DNA of 64,000 bases from Glandiceps talaboti (GCF_964340395.1 NC_135551.1:28205880-28269879); one strand, 5' to 3'; shown: positions 52,101 to 60,709, numbered from the stretch's first letter. The notes: generated by a model from the sequence alone, not told the origin. A program made the numbers and translations.

Positions 52101-52197
52101 TGCAGACATTGAATATCTAGAAGCCCTCACAGAAGGTCTTGAAAGAGTTATCCTAGTACGTGGTACTGGTAAAGAGGTCATCACTATATATTCATAG
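10546..52197 (+). CDS. KCC: K-Cl cotransporter, KCC class (SLC12A4-7 homologue), complete, 26 exons
   Basis: Electroneutral K+ and Cl- symporter of the plasma membrane, used in cell-volume and chloride control. I joined 26 exons (listed in the block entries). All 25 junctions are GT-AG with matching phases, and the sum, 3,405 nt, is exactly 1,134 codons plus stop, normal for KCCs. Seen: cytosolic N-terminus; SLC12 core with [43 protein letters not shown] and [13 protein letters not shown] (C-S-A-P here); a four-Cys extracellular loop; [20 protein letters not shown]; regulatory KMHTAVKLN (Thr1069); and C-terminal EVITIYS. The four-Cys loop between TM5 and TM6 marks KCC rather than NKCC/NCC. 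Start ATG 10546 has G at -3. Oddities: His164 in TM1 and two U12-type introns. Which vertebrate paralogue it matches is not decidable; a single pre-duplication KCC is expected in invertebrates. Confidence 0.97.
10757..12412 (+). other. KCC intron 1
   Basis: A 1.7-kb intron with donor gtttgc and acceptor gattgcag. AT-rich with short T and A runs. I see no repeat element, RNA gene or conserved coding sequence. Confidence 0.8.
12618..12632. repeat. Poly-G tract in KCC intron 2
   Basis: Fifteen consecutive G. A complementary poly-C run of 12 (13514-13525) lies in the same intron about 0.9 kb downstream. Confidence 0.95.
13741..13945. mobile_element. Long imperfect hairpin (MITE-like) in KCC intron 2
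   Basis: Arms tttatagcattcatatcaag onward (about 13778-13820) and their inverse (about 13868-13911, ending cttgatatgaatgttataaa) match over about 42 bp with few mismatches. The pairing resumes outside at aaagtaaagcgttttctgt and acagagaaagtgctttactt, giving an overall palindrome of about 200 bp with a short centre. No coding capacity. Target-site duplication not established. Confidence 0.78.
13944..14037. repeat. 94-bp direct duplication, copy 1
   Basis: From tgtagttacttttaattcca to gtttttgtattttt. An identical 94-base copy lies at 14616-14709. The copy begins just where the hairpin element (13741-13945) ends. Confidence 0.93.
14331..15434. mobile_element. Repeat-rich element with CTCCCGTAAGGG-type inverted ends, KCC intron 2
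   Basis: The left end is a perfect small hairpin, ACCTCCCGTA-AGGG-TACGGGAGGT (14331-14354). The right end has cccttacgggaggc (15421-15434), the inverse of cctcccgtaaggg. Between them a unit of about 145 bp containing aatttgcataattaat and ggtaattaggctatatctta recurs near 14822, 14967, 15113, 15260 and, diverged, 15403 and 14503. No open frame. I read it as a non-autonomous DNA transposon with internal tandem units; superfamily unknown. Confidence 0.75.
14616..14709. repeat. 94-bp direct duplication, copy 2, inserted in the 145-bp-unit element
   Basis: Identical to 13944-14037. It interrupts the first 145-bp unit of the element at 14331-15434: the unit breaks off after ttcaatttcaatat (about 14567) and resumes near ataatttagtatat (14742). 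The intervening stretch also holds a T-rich tract at 14568-14602. Confidence 0.92.
15881..20024 (+). other. KCC intron 3
   Basis: A 4.1-kb AT-rich intron. Sequence at about 19100-19560 is less AT-rich and contains several ATGACC/AAGGTCA-type words, perhaps an old repeat, but I could not define ends. Otherwise nothing recognised. Confidence 0.7.
20025..31947 (+). CDS. KCC: KCC exons 4-7: TM1 to TM5
   Basis: Exons 20025-20171, 21403-21457, 29024-29154 and 31721-31947. Exon 4 holds TM1 ([19 protein letters not shown]) and most of TM2. Exon 5 adds [14 protein letters not shown]. Exon 6 adds [20 protein letters not shown] and TM3. Exon 7 starts TYMAPS, whose Tyr aligns with the K+-site Tyr of KCC TM3, and runs through TM4-TM5 to SRSPS. 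The residue after Gln in TM1 is His (20073-20075) where the SLC12 family normally has Asn. Junction phases are 0, 1, 0, 2. Intron 5 is the longest, at 7.6 kb. Confidence 0.96.
22714..23104. repeat. 56-bp tandem array, about seven copies, KCC intron 5
   Basis: The unit starts attgcaatcattacaaacag and runs through gatatttcttggaaatgatc; copies begin at 22714, 22770, 22826 and so on. The first copy has one change (atcgttac); the rest are essentially identical, which suggests recent expansion or homogenisation. Confidence 0.96.
28140..28545. repeat. 96-bp tandem array, about four copies, KCC intron 5
   Basis: The phrase accagaggtttttgcaaagg recurs at a 96-bp spacing (anchors 28175, 28271, 28367, 28463). 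Copies differ by several substitutions and the last has small insertions. Because 96 is a multiple of three, an open frame crosses the array on both strands; this is a property of the period, not evidence of a gene. Confidence 0.95.
28652..28663. repeat. Poly-G tract in KCC intron 5
   Basis: Twelve consecutive G following caaaca. Confidence 0.95.
29155..31720 (+). other. KCC intron 6
   Basis: 2.6 kb with no defined feature. Two less AT-rich patches (about 29600-29800 and 30580-30790) look unlike the surrounding intron and may be old repeats, but no ends or coding sequence could be identified. Confidence 0.65.
32158..32254. repeat. (CTGT)n microsatellite, KCC intron 7
   Basis: Interrupted CTGT/CTAT units, then about 11 uninterrupted CTGT units (about 32210-32250). 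Confidence 0.95.
33142..33320. mobile_element. Cluster of three nested or adjacent palindromes, KCC intron 7
   Basis: (a) 33142-33180, arms aaaatgtatagttgacgt and inverse, one mismatch or so. (b) 33184-33226, a perfect 21+1+21 palindrome whose arms read caagaaaaatattggggaat inward. (c) tgacctaaggg (about 33250) pairs with ccctttaggtca (about 33299-33310), and gtcac with gtgac inside it. A further agaaaaatattt copy follows at about 33332. No coding capacity. It looks like a foldback or MITE-type element; outer limits are uncertain. Confidence 0.7.
34225..34430. mobile_element. Degenerate SINE-like repeat, KCC intron 7
   Basis: Begins attaatcaatcgaatttgta tagtgccaaaatcc and includes ttctatggcactgaaca and acagatatgtcttgaaagcc. 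This 'tatagtgcc ... ctatggcac' layout is typical of dispersed repeats in marine invertebrate genomes. I rely on general resemblance here, so family and borders are open. Confidence 0.45.
34587..35147 (+). CDS. KCC: KCC exons 8-9: large extracellular loop and start of TM6
   Basis: Exon 8 (34587-34792) and exon 9 (35010-35147). The loop has four cysteines (336, 356, 369, 379), the number conserved in KCCs, where they form disulfides. Two N-glycosylation sequons are visible, NET (359-361) and NDT (374-376). The loop then gives [19 protein letters not shown] and returns to the membrane at [14 protein letters not shown]. The spacing between Cys2 and Cys4 looks short compared with vertebrate KCCs. 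Both exons end in phase 1. Confidence 0.96.
35908..41363 (+). CDS. KCC: KCC exons 10-15: TM6 to TM12
   Basis: Exons 35908-36006, 38071-38128, 38593-38711, 39437-39611, 40488-40586 and 41244-41363. They encode [16 protein letters not shown] (TM6b), [20 protein letters not shown] (TM7), [29 protein letters not shown] (preceded by Ser), [20 protein letters not shown] (TM10), [14 protein letters not shown], and the last membrane pair ending YKYIEFRG. Exon 10 ends in a bare T followed by gtatccttta, a U12-type donor, and exon 11 completes the Tyr codon. Junction phases are 1, 2, 1, 2, 2, 2. Confidence 0.96.
38375..38420. repeat. (GT)n microsatellite, KCC intron 11
   Basis: About 22 GT units between tatatattg and ttgttatat... 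Simple dinucleotide repeat. Confidence 0.95.
38818..39030. mobile_element. MITE, copy 1, with TGTAAAC inverted ends, KCC intron 12
   Basis: About 210 bp. The left end tgtaaacctggatatttttg is the inverse of caaaaatatctttgtttaca at the right end. It contains ttttcgcttatt, aaaaataagtagtgact, aatgccttct and cgcaaaaaattt. A second copy in the same orientation is at 40825-41033, and the two align along their length. Elements with TGTAAAC...GTTTACA ends and cgcgaaa-like interiors are common in marine invertebrates. Confidence 0.82.
40825..41033. mobile_element. MITE, copy 2, with TGTAAAC inverted ends, KCC intron 14
   Basis: Begins tgtaaacctggaaatctttg and ends tatctaggttaacagtaatt. It shares ttttcgcttat, aaaaataagtagtgact, aaaatgccttct, gataattagt and gtggcaaaaatatct with the copy at 38818-39030, with clear divergence, so these are separate old insertions rather than a recent local duplication. 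Confidence 0.82.
41763..48075 (+). CDS. KCC: KCC exons 16-23: first part of the cytosolic C-terminal domain
   Basis: Exons 41763-41867, 42831-42919, 43297-43376, 44190-44278, 44836-44942, 45439-45737, 46222-46329 and 47986-48075. Landmarks: [97 protein letters not shown]; and [16 protein letters not shown]. Ser957 in KLSNR lies at the first KCC regulatory phosphosite (usually Thr). Exon 23 (30 codons, phase 0-0, donor gtttgt) encodes a basic stretch with [12 protein letters not shown]; it is the least certain exon and could be an alternatively used cassette. Confidence 0.92.
42270..42370. mobile_element. SINE 3'-end relic, KCC intron 16
   Basis: Contains ttatatagtgcagctgcttc, ctctgtgctcaaagtgcctt and attaccctgg. 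Read in reverse this matches the 3' part of the SINE at 61930-62285 (ggtaataattgtaaagcgc, ttgagcac, gcgctatataa). Probably a 5'-truncated, diverged insertion. Confidence 0.6.
43071..43118. repeat. (AAT)n microsatellite, KCC intron 17
   Basis: About 15 AAT/ATA units following tatcaatg. It may mark the tail of an old retroelement, but no body was recognised. Confidence 0.93.
44455..44530. mobile_element. Retroelement 3'-tail relic, KCC intron 19
   Basis: Contains ttcagcgcattgagattg, aatgtaatgcgctc and aagaaataaatattaat. The 'gcgc...tgagattg...aatgcgct...ataaat' order is the usual 3' end of dispersed SINE/LINE copies in marine invertebrates. Only the tail is visible. Confidence 0.45.
46330..47985 (+). 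other. KCC intron 22
   Basis: 1.7 kb with donor gtaggt and acceptor gaacag. AT-rich; no repeat element or coding sequence recognised. Confidence 0.75.
48390..48690. mobile_element. Inverted-repeat element matching the P450 64-bp satellite, KCC intron 23
   Basis: The left arm (about 48386-48451) reads ctactatagaaatct, agctataggcaaactaagac and aaactaaaattattgttg. The right arm (about 48608-48685) is its diverged inverse, with tctttcttaatttgcctata and tgtagtagtatgttgaac. Both arms match the 64-bp unit at 6661-7320 (left reversed, right forward). The 150-bp centre is not repetitive. This is the shape of a MITE whose terminal arm is the satellite unit. An open frame across the centre has no recognised product. 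Confidence 0.8.
50804..52197 (+). CDS. KCC: KCC exons 24-26: C-terminal regulatory tail
   Basis: Exon 24 (50804-50997) encodes a Ser/Thr/Pro-rich linker with YTFSGPPTP that I do not recognise from vertebrate KCCs. Exon 25 (51486-51622) carries [13 protein letters not shown], the second KCC regulatory site (Thr1069; target of WNK-SPAK/OSR1 in vertebrates), then [13 protein letters not shown]. It ends in a bare T before gtatccttta, a U12-type donor. Exon 26 (52106-52197) completes Tyr and gives [19 protein letters not shown] and EVITIYS-stop, the family's invariant end. Confidence 0.97.
51220..51280. repeat. Short hairpin, KCC intron 24
   Basis: aatattaaaggtcatatc pairs with gatacgacctttaatatt around a loop of about 25 bases. 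No further element structure seen. Confidence 0.7.
51710..51731. repeat. Poly-G tract in KCC intron 25
   Basis: Twenty-two consecutive G after gtgttata, the longest homopolymer in the window. It lies about 87 bases downstream of the U12-type donor of exon 25. Confidence 0.95.
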
Positions 52198-54038
52198 GTC
52201 AAAGATCAATCAGAAGTCATGTTGTGACTATATAGTTTTGTTTTAAGTTGAGTAGATAAACTGATAATTTGGTACTACCAAAGTTTAGTAAAGATGTGTG
52301 GTATGGAAAGAAAATATGTAAATATTGACTTGTGTAAATTGCAGTAAAAAAGTTACAATTAGTACTCTTTATATATTGTTTGCAGTACACCTTTAAGTTA
52401 GTACTGCTTATAGCACATCATTTTCATATAGCCTTCAGTGATTGGCTTAGAACTTATCACATGGTATATGGACTATTGACCCATAGTGACCTAAATTTGC
52501 ATAAAGGGACACTAGTCACGTTCTATTTTCCCTAGGGTAACATTCATGTAGCTTGAAAGTCTTATTGAGGACTTATTTTGACTCTAAAATAGAATATGTG
52601 CCAGAGAATGTGATTTGATATAAAACACTTATTGCCTGGCTTTATTCAGGCACTAGTCGACATCATATTAAGGTACCCATTGTGTTGTTATGTAGAAACT
52701 ATTTCCTTCAGCTTTCAGCCTCAGGAAAATGGTTGCTGCATAACTGTCCTCATGGTATTAGATGTCTACTCATAGTATTGCCTGAAAAGTCAGGTAATAA
52801 GTGTATATAGTGTACGTTACACCTTATAATATAGTGTTACAGTATACCTTAGTACTATTTAATGTACAGTATACCTTAGTACTATATAATATAATGTACA
52901 ATATGTCTTTCCTAGAATTACTTTACAGACAGTAAACCACCTACATGGAATAGGCAAAGTTAAATGGAATGGTAGGTGGTATTTTATAGGGTTTATGTAT
53001 TTTTACTGAAAACTGATACTATCTCAAAGGTTAATCAACTTCAAACCTTTGAAAGTTCTCTAATAGATTAAAAACTTAAACAAAGAGGAGATGGTAAGTA
53101 AGAGGCTTATTTTATATTGGGGAATAAAATAAATAAATGTATCAGTGCAGAAGTAATGAAATACAAATTTAAAATCAGCAGTTTTGCAGGAATTGAAATG
53201 CTGCTGCATTCTTTACCAGATAAAATTCATTACTGTTGAATGTTGGTCTCATATTATAAAATGAGAAATTTCAAGACTTTCTCTTTTAAAAGTCTTTTTT
53301 TTTTCTTCATCAAACAATTTTCTTTCTTACTTCCTTACTTTCTGGGTGTTAATGTTCAACACTTCTTGCATGTGTGCTGTTTAGATATAACAACATTGCG
53401 ATATGTCCAGATGTATAAAATGTCTTTCAAGAGATCTTTAAGAACAGTTTTTAAGTTAACTTTATGAAAATGTGCTAAAATGAAATGTTTGAAACAGTGT
53501 AATGATTTGATTAAACTGTAGGAAAAGTTTACAGATATTGTAAGTGAATAATGTTTTCTAGGAATTTAATTTTCAACAAAAGAAAATAACTGCACTGATT
53601 TTTTACTTGTACTTCATTTTCATGAATATGACAACCTGTACCTAGTCATGAGTACGTCTCACTAATGTGATATTAATTTGTTTTCAAAAAGAAAAAAAAT
53701 TGAAAAGAAACATAACAGTGAAAATAGCAAAGTCCAAGGTCAGAAAAATATTTCACATAACTAGTTTGTCCACTCAGCTGGATCATGGAAAAAACTTGAA
53801 CTATATATGGTACAATGAAGGGTGTCATAGAATTTATTTTTGTTATTTCTTGGTTATCACAATTTCCTTTCTATTTTTTTTTTTGTAAATGTTGTTCAAA
53901 TACAAGTGTGTTAAATTGTAAATATTTTGTGGGATTGTATCAGTTCTCATTTTTACACTTTGCCATCCAAGTCTATTTGTATGTGTGTCGTGGTACAAAT
54001 TTACTATTAAAAAAATCTAGAGTATTTGTTGCAGCTAC

Positions 54039-54353
54039 TTAAAGTGGCCATATGGATGAGGCTTTGGTATTTAGTTTGGATTTTTAATTTATAAAACAAT
54101 TTTATCATGGCTTCCTACTTGAAAAATCAATGTGATACAACATTGACAAAGTCTGTGTTTGTAACTCATTACTTTGCAGAAATGCTAAAAATGTTTTACA
54201 CATTTATTAATGATTTGCAGTTTATTGTGTTACAAACAAGGACTTGGCATATGCTGTTTCACAGGGCTTTTTTCAAGTAGGAAGCCATAATAAATTATTT
54301 TATAAATTAAAAATCCAAAACAAATACCCAATCCTCATCCATATGGCCATTAA
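54039..54353. mobile_element. TTAA-flanked MITE with arms of about 82 bp
   Basis: The left arm (54045-54126) starts tggccatatggatgagg and ends cttcctacttgaaaaa; its inverse is at 54267-54349, differing at few positions. Pairing continues inside (gtctgtgtttgtaac with gttacaaacaaggac), so the whole element is an imperfect palindrome of about 305 bp. TTAA sits immediately outside both ends (54039-54042, 54350-54353), as left by piggyBac-type insertion, though the left copy has two extra bases (AG). No coding capacity. Confidence 0.85.
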
Positions 54354-55510
54354 AAAAAATATCCAGTAGTCACCTTGAAAATGTATGTAGTACTGCTCAA
54401 CAATGATAATACAGTCACATAGTTTTAACTTGCTACTGTAATTTTTTGAAGTCTATATAAATCTAAAGTTTTAGAATATTATAAAAGTATAGGTGCAAAT
54501 TTTCACCAAGTTTTACTGCTTGTTTCTACACTTCAACATTGTTTTACTTATTTCTGTATCCATGTCAGATACATAAAGTTTGCCATACCATACATAAAGT
54601 AGGCTAGGGGCAAGATCATTAATTCAATGTAGGATAAAAAATAAATAAATTCTTTTAGTTAAGCCTCAGACCCCATTCTCCTTCTAACTTAATTGGCCAA
54701 AATAGATAATTGTCTCAGACAGCACAAACAATTTTAAATCAGCATTTAGTATGTAGTGCTATGAATATAAAGCCAGTATGTAGTGAGGAAAATGCTCTTT
54801 TATTGACACTTTAAAGTGTTTTAGTGCCATGCATTTACTATTATTGAAGCAAAAATTCTTCAATTTCTTGATAACATTTTTTAAAGAAATATTTACATTT
54901 AGGGGTACAAAACAGATTGCATTAAAAGTAAAATTGAGAACTAAAATGCTTCAAACCCCTTACCACCCCAAACTAAAAGAATTTTTTTTTTTATCCTACA
55001 ATGAACTGTTGATTTCATCCCTTAGACTTGTACAATAGATATACACTTCAATAGAGCAAATTCTGTTTGATACACATTTTGAGGGTAAAAGTTATGCACC
55101 AAGTGTTCCTCTTGTATCTAGACTTGTTTAGTACTTTTTTTTTTACAATCGAACAATTGCCCAAATGTTGTGAACTAGGAAATCTTGTATTTACACCAGT
55201 TTTGACTTTTAATGATATCTCACTATCTATAAAAAGTGTTTTTGTTATTTATTTGTTGTAAGTTTCTGTGTAAGTCCCTAGTTGTTGAATATCACACAGG
55301 GATTGCTGTAATCTAACTACACATGCTATTAGTACTATCACTTCTAATATTTTAGAAATTAGTAAGCTGCCTTGTAATATCTAGTTACAGACAAATTCCT
55401 AAAAGTATTACCAGTTCTTCTATGTATCTTAAACATTACTGTGTCTTTAATTTAGAGAAAACGGACAAAAATGGTGCTTCATTCTTGCCTTGAACAAGTT
55501 AGCCTTGAAC

Positions 55511-55552
55511 AAATGTATGTGTGTGTGTGTTTGAGAGAGAGAGAGAGAGAGA
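55511..55552. repeat. (GT)n(GA)n compound microsatellite
   Basis: tgtgtgtgtgtttgagagagagagag: a short GT run followed by about 11 GA units. Confidence 0.93.
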
Positions 55553-57046
55553 GTTATGAAAATTCATGTCTTAGAAATGAAATCACAACAACAAATTAAT
55601 TATCACAGCATAAAGTTGTTTATTAATACATGTATATTATTCCAAGAGTTACAAGAGATTAAATCCAGAGCTCAGGTACAATTCTTTGAGGGAATCTTCC
55701 CAGTTTGATTCTTTTTGATAGGCATATAAACAAAATGTTACGTTGAAAGAAAACGTGCAGCCTCAAACTAGTAAAGGAATGTTGTGCCAAATTAAATTGC
55801 ACCAATCATAAATTCTCAAACCGTAGTGTTATGGTGTAATAGGGTGGATGTCAAAATGCACGCCATATTATGACAATGCCGATATAGGTTTCAGTTGGGT
55901 GTATATAATTATTGTCTCTAGAATCTGTATTTAGTTTAAAGGCGTGACAGAGCGCCTTCACACATAGGTCAACCGTGAAAGATAGAACAGGCCGGTGAGG
56001 GTGGACACTGCAACCATTGAATTGTCTTTTGTCACCAATAACCATCTAAAGCTACAAGATCAAGATGATAAAAATCACCTTGCACATACCATACATGAAT
56101 GCATCGATAGAGGGCGGTATCCTTTTGAAAGGTCTTGTCTGGGTAAATTTTGTCCTGATGTATGTTGTTCAGTCTTACATATTCCATTGAATGCTGTATG
56201 ACAGTTTGATATCTATTTTATTTATTTTCACATTTTTCTGTGTTTGCCGATGAGCTTTAAATTATTTATTTGTTATTAATTGAAAACTTTATCTCTTCAG
56301 ATAACCAAGTGTGCGCCACTTCAAGAGCAAATGTAGTTGACATATATTTATTTCAAAAGTGCCAATTCACAAACAAAAGCAACCAAAGAAAGCATGAAAT
56401 ACATAATAAAATATCCATTAAACATTATGCAATTGTACATACTTGGTCATTGAGAAACTAAGTAACTGTAGACAACTGCTGAAAAGGTAAAAAAAAATTG
56501 AAAAATAGATCTGATTAGTGCTTTATCTTATGGATACAGTCTTACTGTGGCCCCGTTTTTATTTCTGAGTTAGACTTCTTCCATTAATGGCAATGAATAT
56601 GGCTTTGTTTGAATGCTGCACATTTTAAAAAAAAACAGATTTTGTGTTTGAAACTCCTGCCTCAGTTATATTGAGCTTTGTACACTGTGTGTATATTTGA
56701 AATGTTGACTTTATAATGTTATTGATGTGTTTTTTGAGAGTTCATATATTTAGCAGACTATGTCTATTTTAAACTCAGTGGTAAACTGACTGATTCCAGA
56801 TATTTTGAATTTTTTATAGGAATGAAATAGTGATATGTCTTTCCAGTTTGATAATAAAATTGTATATTGTGACGAGTGCCTTATAGTCTTTGAGTCACTG
56901 TTTTGAATGATACAGAGCCTTACGTTGCCGATACTGATATCTTCAGCATTTCACATCAAATGATCAAACATTATGACTGTAATGATGTTGATCACATCTT
57001 GGCAACTACACTTCCATCTTGTAATTGAATGTATGTGACTCACAAA

Positions 57047-57127
57047 TGTACACACACACACATACATACATACATACATACATGCAGACAGACATGCATA
57101 CATAGTACGTACGTACGTACACACACA
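57047..57127. repeat. CA/CATA/CGTA compound microsatellite
   Basis: cacacacacacatacatacatac, then agacagacatgcatac, then gtacgtacgtacacacac. Simple repeat mixture in the 3' flank. Confidence 0.93.
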
Positions 57128-57770
57128 TGTAGTTGGAACTTAAAATGACACTATCATGACATCCGTATATGTGACTTGTGAGTACAATATTTCAGTATTA
57201 ATATAGAATCCTATGACCATAATAGTTAATATATCTAGAATATAAATCACAAGTCTGTATTTATTCAATATAGAATGTTGTTACCGAGACAGTAAGTGAT
57301 AAACATATATTCTCTTTTGTACAAAGTAATTATCCATCTACCAAACATGGTAATCGTTTAAAAGAAATTTTTAGATCATTTGTTTGGATTGGAATGTCCT
57401 GAGGGTAATGGAACATGCTAAGAAGTGTTGGTGATAATAAATCAGGGAAATGATTTATAAACATACAACTAACAACTATAATACCCTTATGCTTCTTACT
57501 TTGCTTAATGTTCCCTGTTTTCATTGTCCATTCAAGGACATATAATATGGTCTCATGGTAGTATTCTGGTTTAATGTTCCTTATGAATGCATTCAGTAAA
57601 ATTTAAACTTCATAATAAAACATACAAATTATAAAGTGTACATAAACTCAATAAAATAACCTGAATATCATATAATAATTGTAAATATATAAGACAGTAA
57701 AATCTTGAATTCATATCAATACTGTGCGTTCCTCAATTGTGTCTTACAACTGTGTGATATCAATTCCTAT

Positions 57771-60709
57771 CTATACACCAATCCCTGAACTCTGTTCTGT
57801 ATTATCATTTCCATTATCTACAAGCCATTTTATTGGTGCACCACATAGCCCAGCATAGATGTCCCCATCCACAGCCAGGTGGGAAAATCTCTCCAAGAAG
57901 GCATTCATTGGTAGTGGGGAAGTCATGCCAGATGGAATAAGTTCCTGAAACAAAAATTGGTGAAAGACTCAGTAAACATTGTAGACATATATAAAATATA
58001 TAGTACAATAGCTGTCAAAAATATTGTCATATGCTTGCAATTTGTACAGATAGAAATGGTTCTGATGAAAAAGTCAATATCCTTACCTTTCCAACATACA
58101 TCATTTTAACGAAGTGTTCCCCCTGTGTGTTCTTGTAGACTTCAAATCTCAAATCAGCAGCAAACGGCGGCCATTGATTATCATAGATGTCAAAGGCACA
58201 TAGTAAGGCAATAATAGACGAATCATGACAAGCATACAGATGGAATTTAGATCCACTGAAACACAATATCATATATATGGTCAGTTTATATAGTTACTGT
58301 TATATTCTCCTCACTAGCCCCATCTACACGTAGGTCGTCCTACCTGAGGTAGGATAGATTTGTGTCTACACATAGGAAGGTTACAGCGTAGATGTCACGC
58401 GTTCCATCCTGACAGTACAGAGGACAAAGTCAGGAGGGTTTCAGGAAACCTCTCAGAGGTGTCCTAAGTCAGGACGGTTTCAGGACGCGTTTGTGTCTAC
58501 ACAGGCTTCAAACTATCCCGAATCCTACCTCAGGTAGAATTTTTAGTGCCGTGTAGATGGGGCTAGTGTCTCGTCCCCTTTGTTTCAAATTTACTCTCAA
58601 GTCCATTTAATAGGACACATCAGTTAATAGGACACTTTTCATACAATGAAACTGTCTGCAAACTCTTTAACCATGAATGAAACTTAGCTTCACCTCACCC
58701 AAAAGAACAAATGATTACCCAAAAAGTGTCTTGCTAAAACCACTAAATGGGCTTGGACCTGTACTATGATATATCACTAACTCATAAGTGGTCAAATTAT
58801 TTCAGGCTATGAAAATCATACTTGTAATGCACAGAAGTGTTTTCTATTTATCATGATTGCATAACTCTTAACCAGAGAATGACTACTACCTGTACCTAAT
58901 ACTTTATTAATATGTTAAAATATGACATTTTGCACCTAAATCTATCATTAAAATAACAGATTTGTTTTGAACCATGGAAAAATATGAGGATATGACTTCA
59001 ATACAGCTTGTTCCAAACAATATCATGATTACATTCATGGATAAATTTTAGACAAACAGTTTGAGCTGAACTAAATTTATCAAGAATAGTTTTCTAAAAT
59101 AAAATGAAACAAATAAAACATTGAACATATCAAGAAAGTATAATGAATTAATATTAAAATCTTGAACACTCTTTGAAATTGCATCTATTGCCATTCCAAT
59201 TCAAAATTAACTCAATGTCATAGTTGTGTGTCTGATAATTCTTAAACTACTTAATAAACAAAGTAACTGTAGTAATTCTCACATCTTTCCAGCAGCTATG
59301 TCTTTTAAATTATCTGTAATGAGTTTGACAAGTGGTCCAACAGATACTTGTAGAACTTCTTCATAATCTTCTTCCTTTGTTCCCATCACCTGTGCCCTGG
59401 TCACTTCTAATGCCCACTTCTCTACAGTGTCTGCATAAGGGGCTAGCTTCTCAGGAACTTCTAGGTTATTTGACTAAGAAAGTAATAATAGATTGAAATA
59501 ATACATCAATAAATGTGATAGTTACAAAAATCATCATATATGCTATCATACCACATTACATTTTAAGCGGGTAGCACACAACGGAAATTCTAATTTGAGA
59601 CAGCTACTAGCACAGTGTTCATCAGATCACCAACAAAACTCGCATAGTATGCTATGGGCTAAAAAAGCGAATTTTTACTGCTGGCAACCGACCACTGACT
59701 TAATCGCAAGGATAAAATATTTTGATTTTTACCAGTGACAGCCATCCACAAGAGTGTGCTACAGTTTACGATATTTAAGATGGCATGGTATGCTACATAA
59801 TATGGTCTTCGAAGGAACCAGGAGCAAGTGGTACCATATTGTACTTTGAAAAGATGCCTTGTAATATCAATTTCGGCGAAACCGTAAAATAAGTAGAATC
59901 GCTGCAATTACGTGAAATTTGTTGGTGCTGCCATTTTGAAATGACATGATGTTAGTCACATTTGACAATTGCAGCTAAAAACATGTTACAGTGCAGTGTG
60001 CTATGTACTTGCACCAACAACACCAACAGTCTGCGGAGACAGCAACCACAAGTAAGAATTTACGTAGTGTACGTGCTTCCCACTTTATCTCCATATAAAA
60101 TATCATGGTTTAGTGTATTCCTATAAAGAGAAAGACTGAGTTGGAAAATCTTACAATCATGACACAACTTTTAATCTCCATATAGAAAGAATTTTTGGTT
60201 CACTTTAGAACAAGTCTTGAAAGAAGCCGGCTATATTACACAAACTGTTTTTGTACACAACTACTAAAGATATGTGTTAGCGAATGTCTTTCAAAGTTTA
60301 ATGAAATTGTTGAATGAATAAATAACTATATAGGCTTGTAGGTATTTGAAACCTTTGAAAGAGTATGTCTTCTTTTGTTCTGTACTTTAAATCTGTTTTT
60401 CACAAATAGTAAATTCCACTATACCAACTGCCAAAACGAATATTGTGCCAATTTAACTACTGAAATCCCCACATTTCAACATCCGTACCATTCTTGCAAA
60501 TAAATCATCTCTGATATGAATATAATTCACATCCTCCTCTTTATCAAGTTCCAATAGTTGTTGTAATTTCTTTCTGTTTTCACTTAAACCTGGGATAACA
60601 TCTAAATTTTTGTTTAACCATTTGGTGTGCGCCCCCAAGTGGTCACAGTAACGGTTGCTAGGATACAAGATTTCTTTCCTTTCAGCTTCAGAATGGATCA
60701 CTACCAGTC
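57771..60709 (-). CDS. ACP6: ACP6 last four exons: cap region, catalytic HD and C-terminus
   Basis: 60709-60489 encodes LVVIHSEAERKEILYPSNRY through RDDLFARM; its donor gtacgg is weak but required by frame. 59473-59283 encodes SNNLEVPEKLAPYADTVEKW through LKDIAAGKI. 58255-58087 carries the proton-donor motif HD in YACHDSSIIALL and ends YVGK. 57944-57771 encodes ELIPSGMTSPLPMNAFLERF through the stop at 57773-57771. Compared with vertebrate ACP6, the Cys of CPL is Ser while the later Cys (AGLCG) is kept. Confidence 0.92.

Larger units (their letters stand above)
52198..57770. other. 3' flanks between convergent KCC and ACP6 genes
   Basis: Contains the KCC 3' UTR and, at the right, the ACP6 3' UTR. 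Candidate poly(A) signals: AATAAA at 53123-53128 and 53132-53137 for KCC (several later ones exist), and ATTAAA on the minus strand at 57575-57570 for ACP6. None can be confirmed without transcripts. A TTAA-flanked inverted-repeat element occupies 54039-54353. Two microsatellites lie at 55520-55552 and 57050-57125. No other gene seen. Confidence 0.65.

Noticed and set aside
51682-52197. Long open frame upstream of and including KCC exon 26
   Set aside because: It crosses a poly-G run and intron sequence; only the last 92 bases match the KCC family, after the ctgcag acceptor.
59659-59907. 82-codon minus-strand frame inside an ACP6 intron
   Set aside because: Lies in a candidate inverted-repeat element, resembles no known protein, and the flanking ACP6 exons splice cleanly across it.
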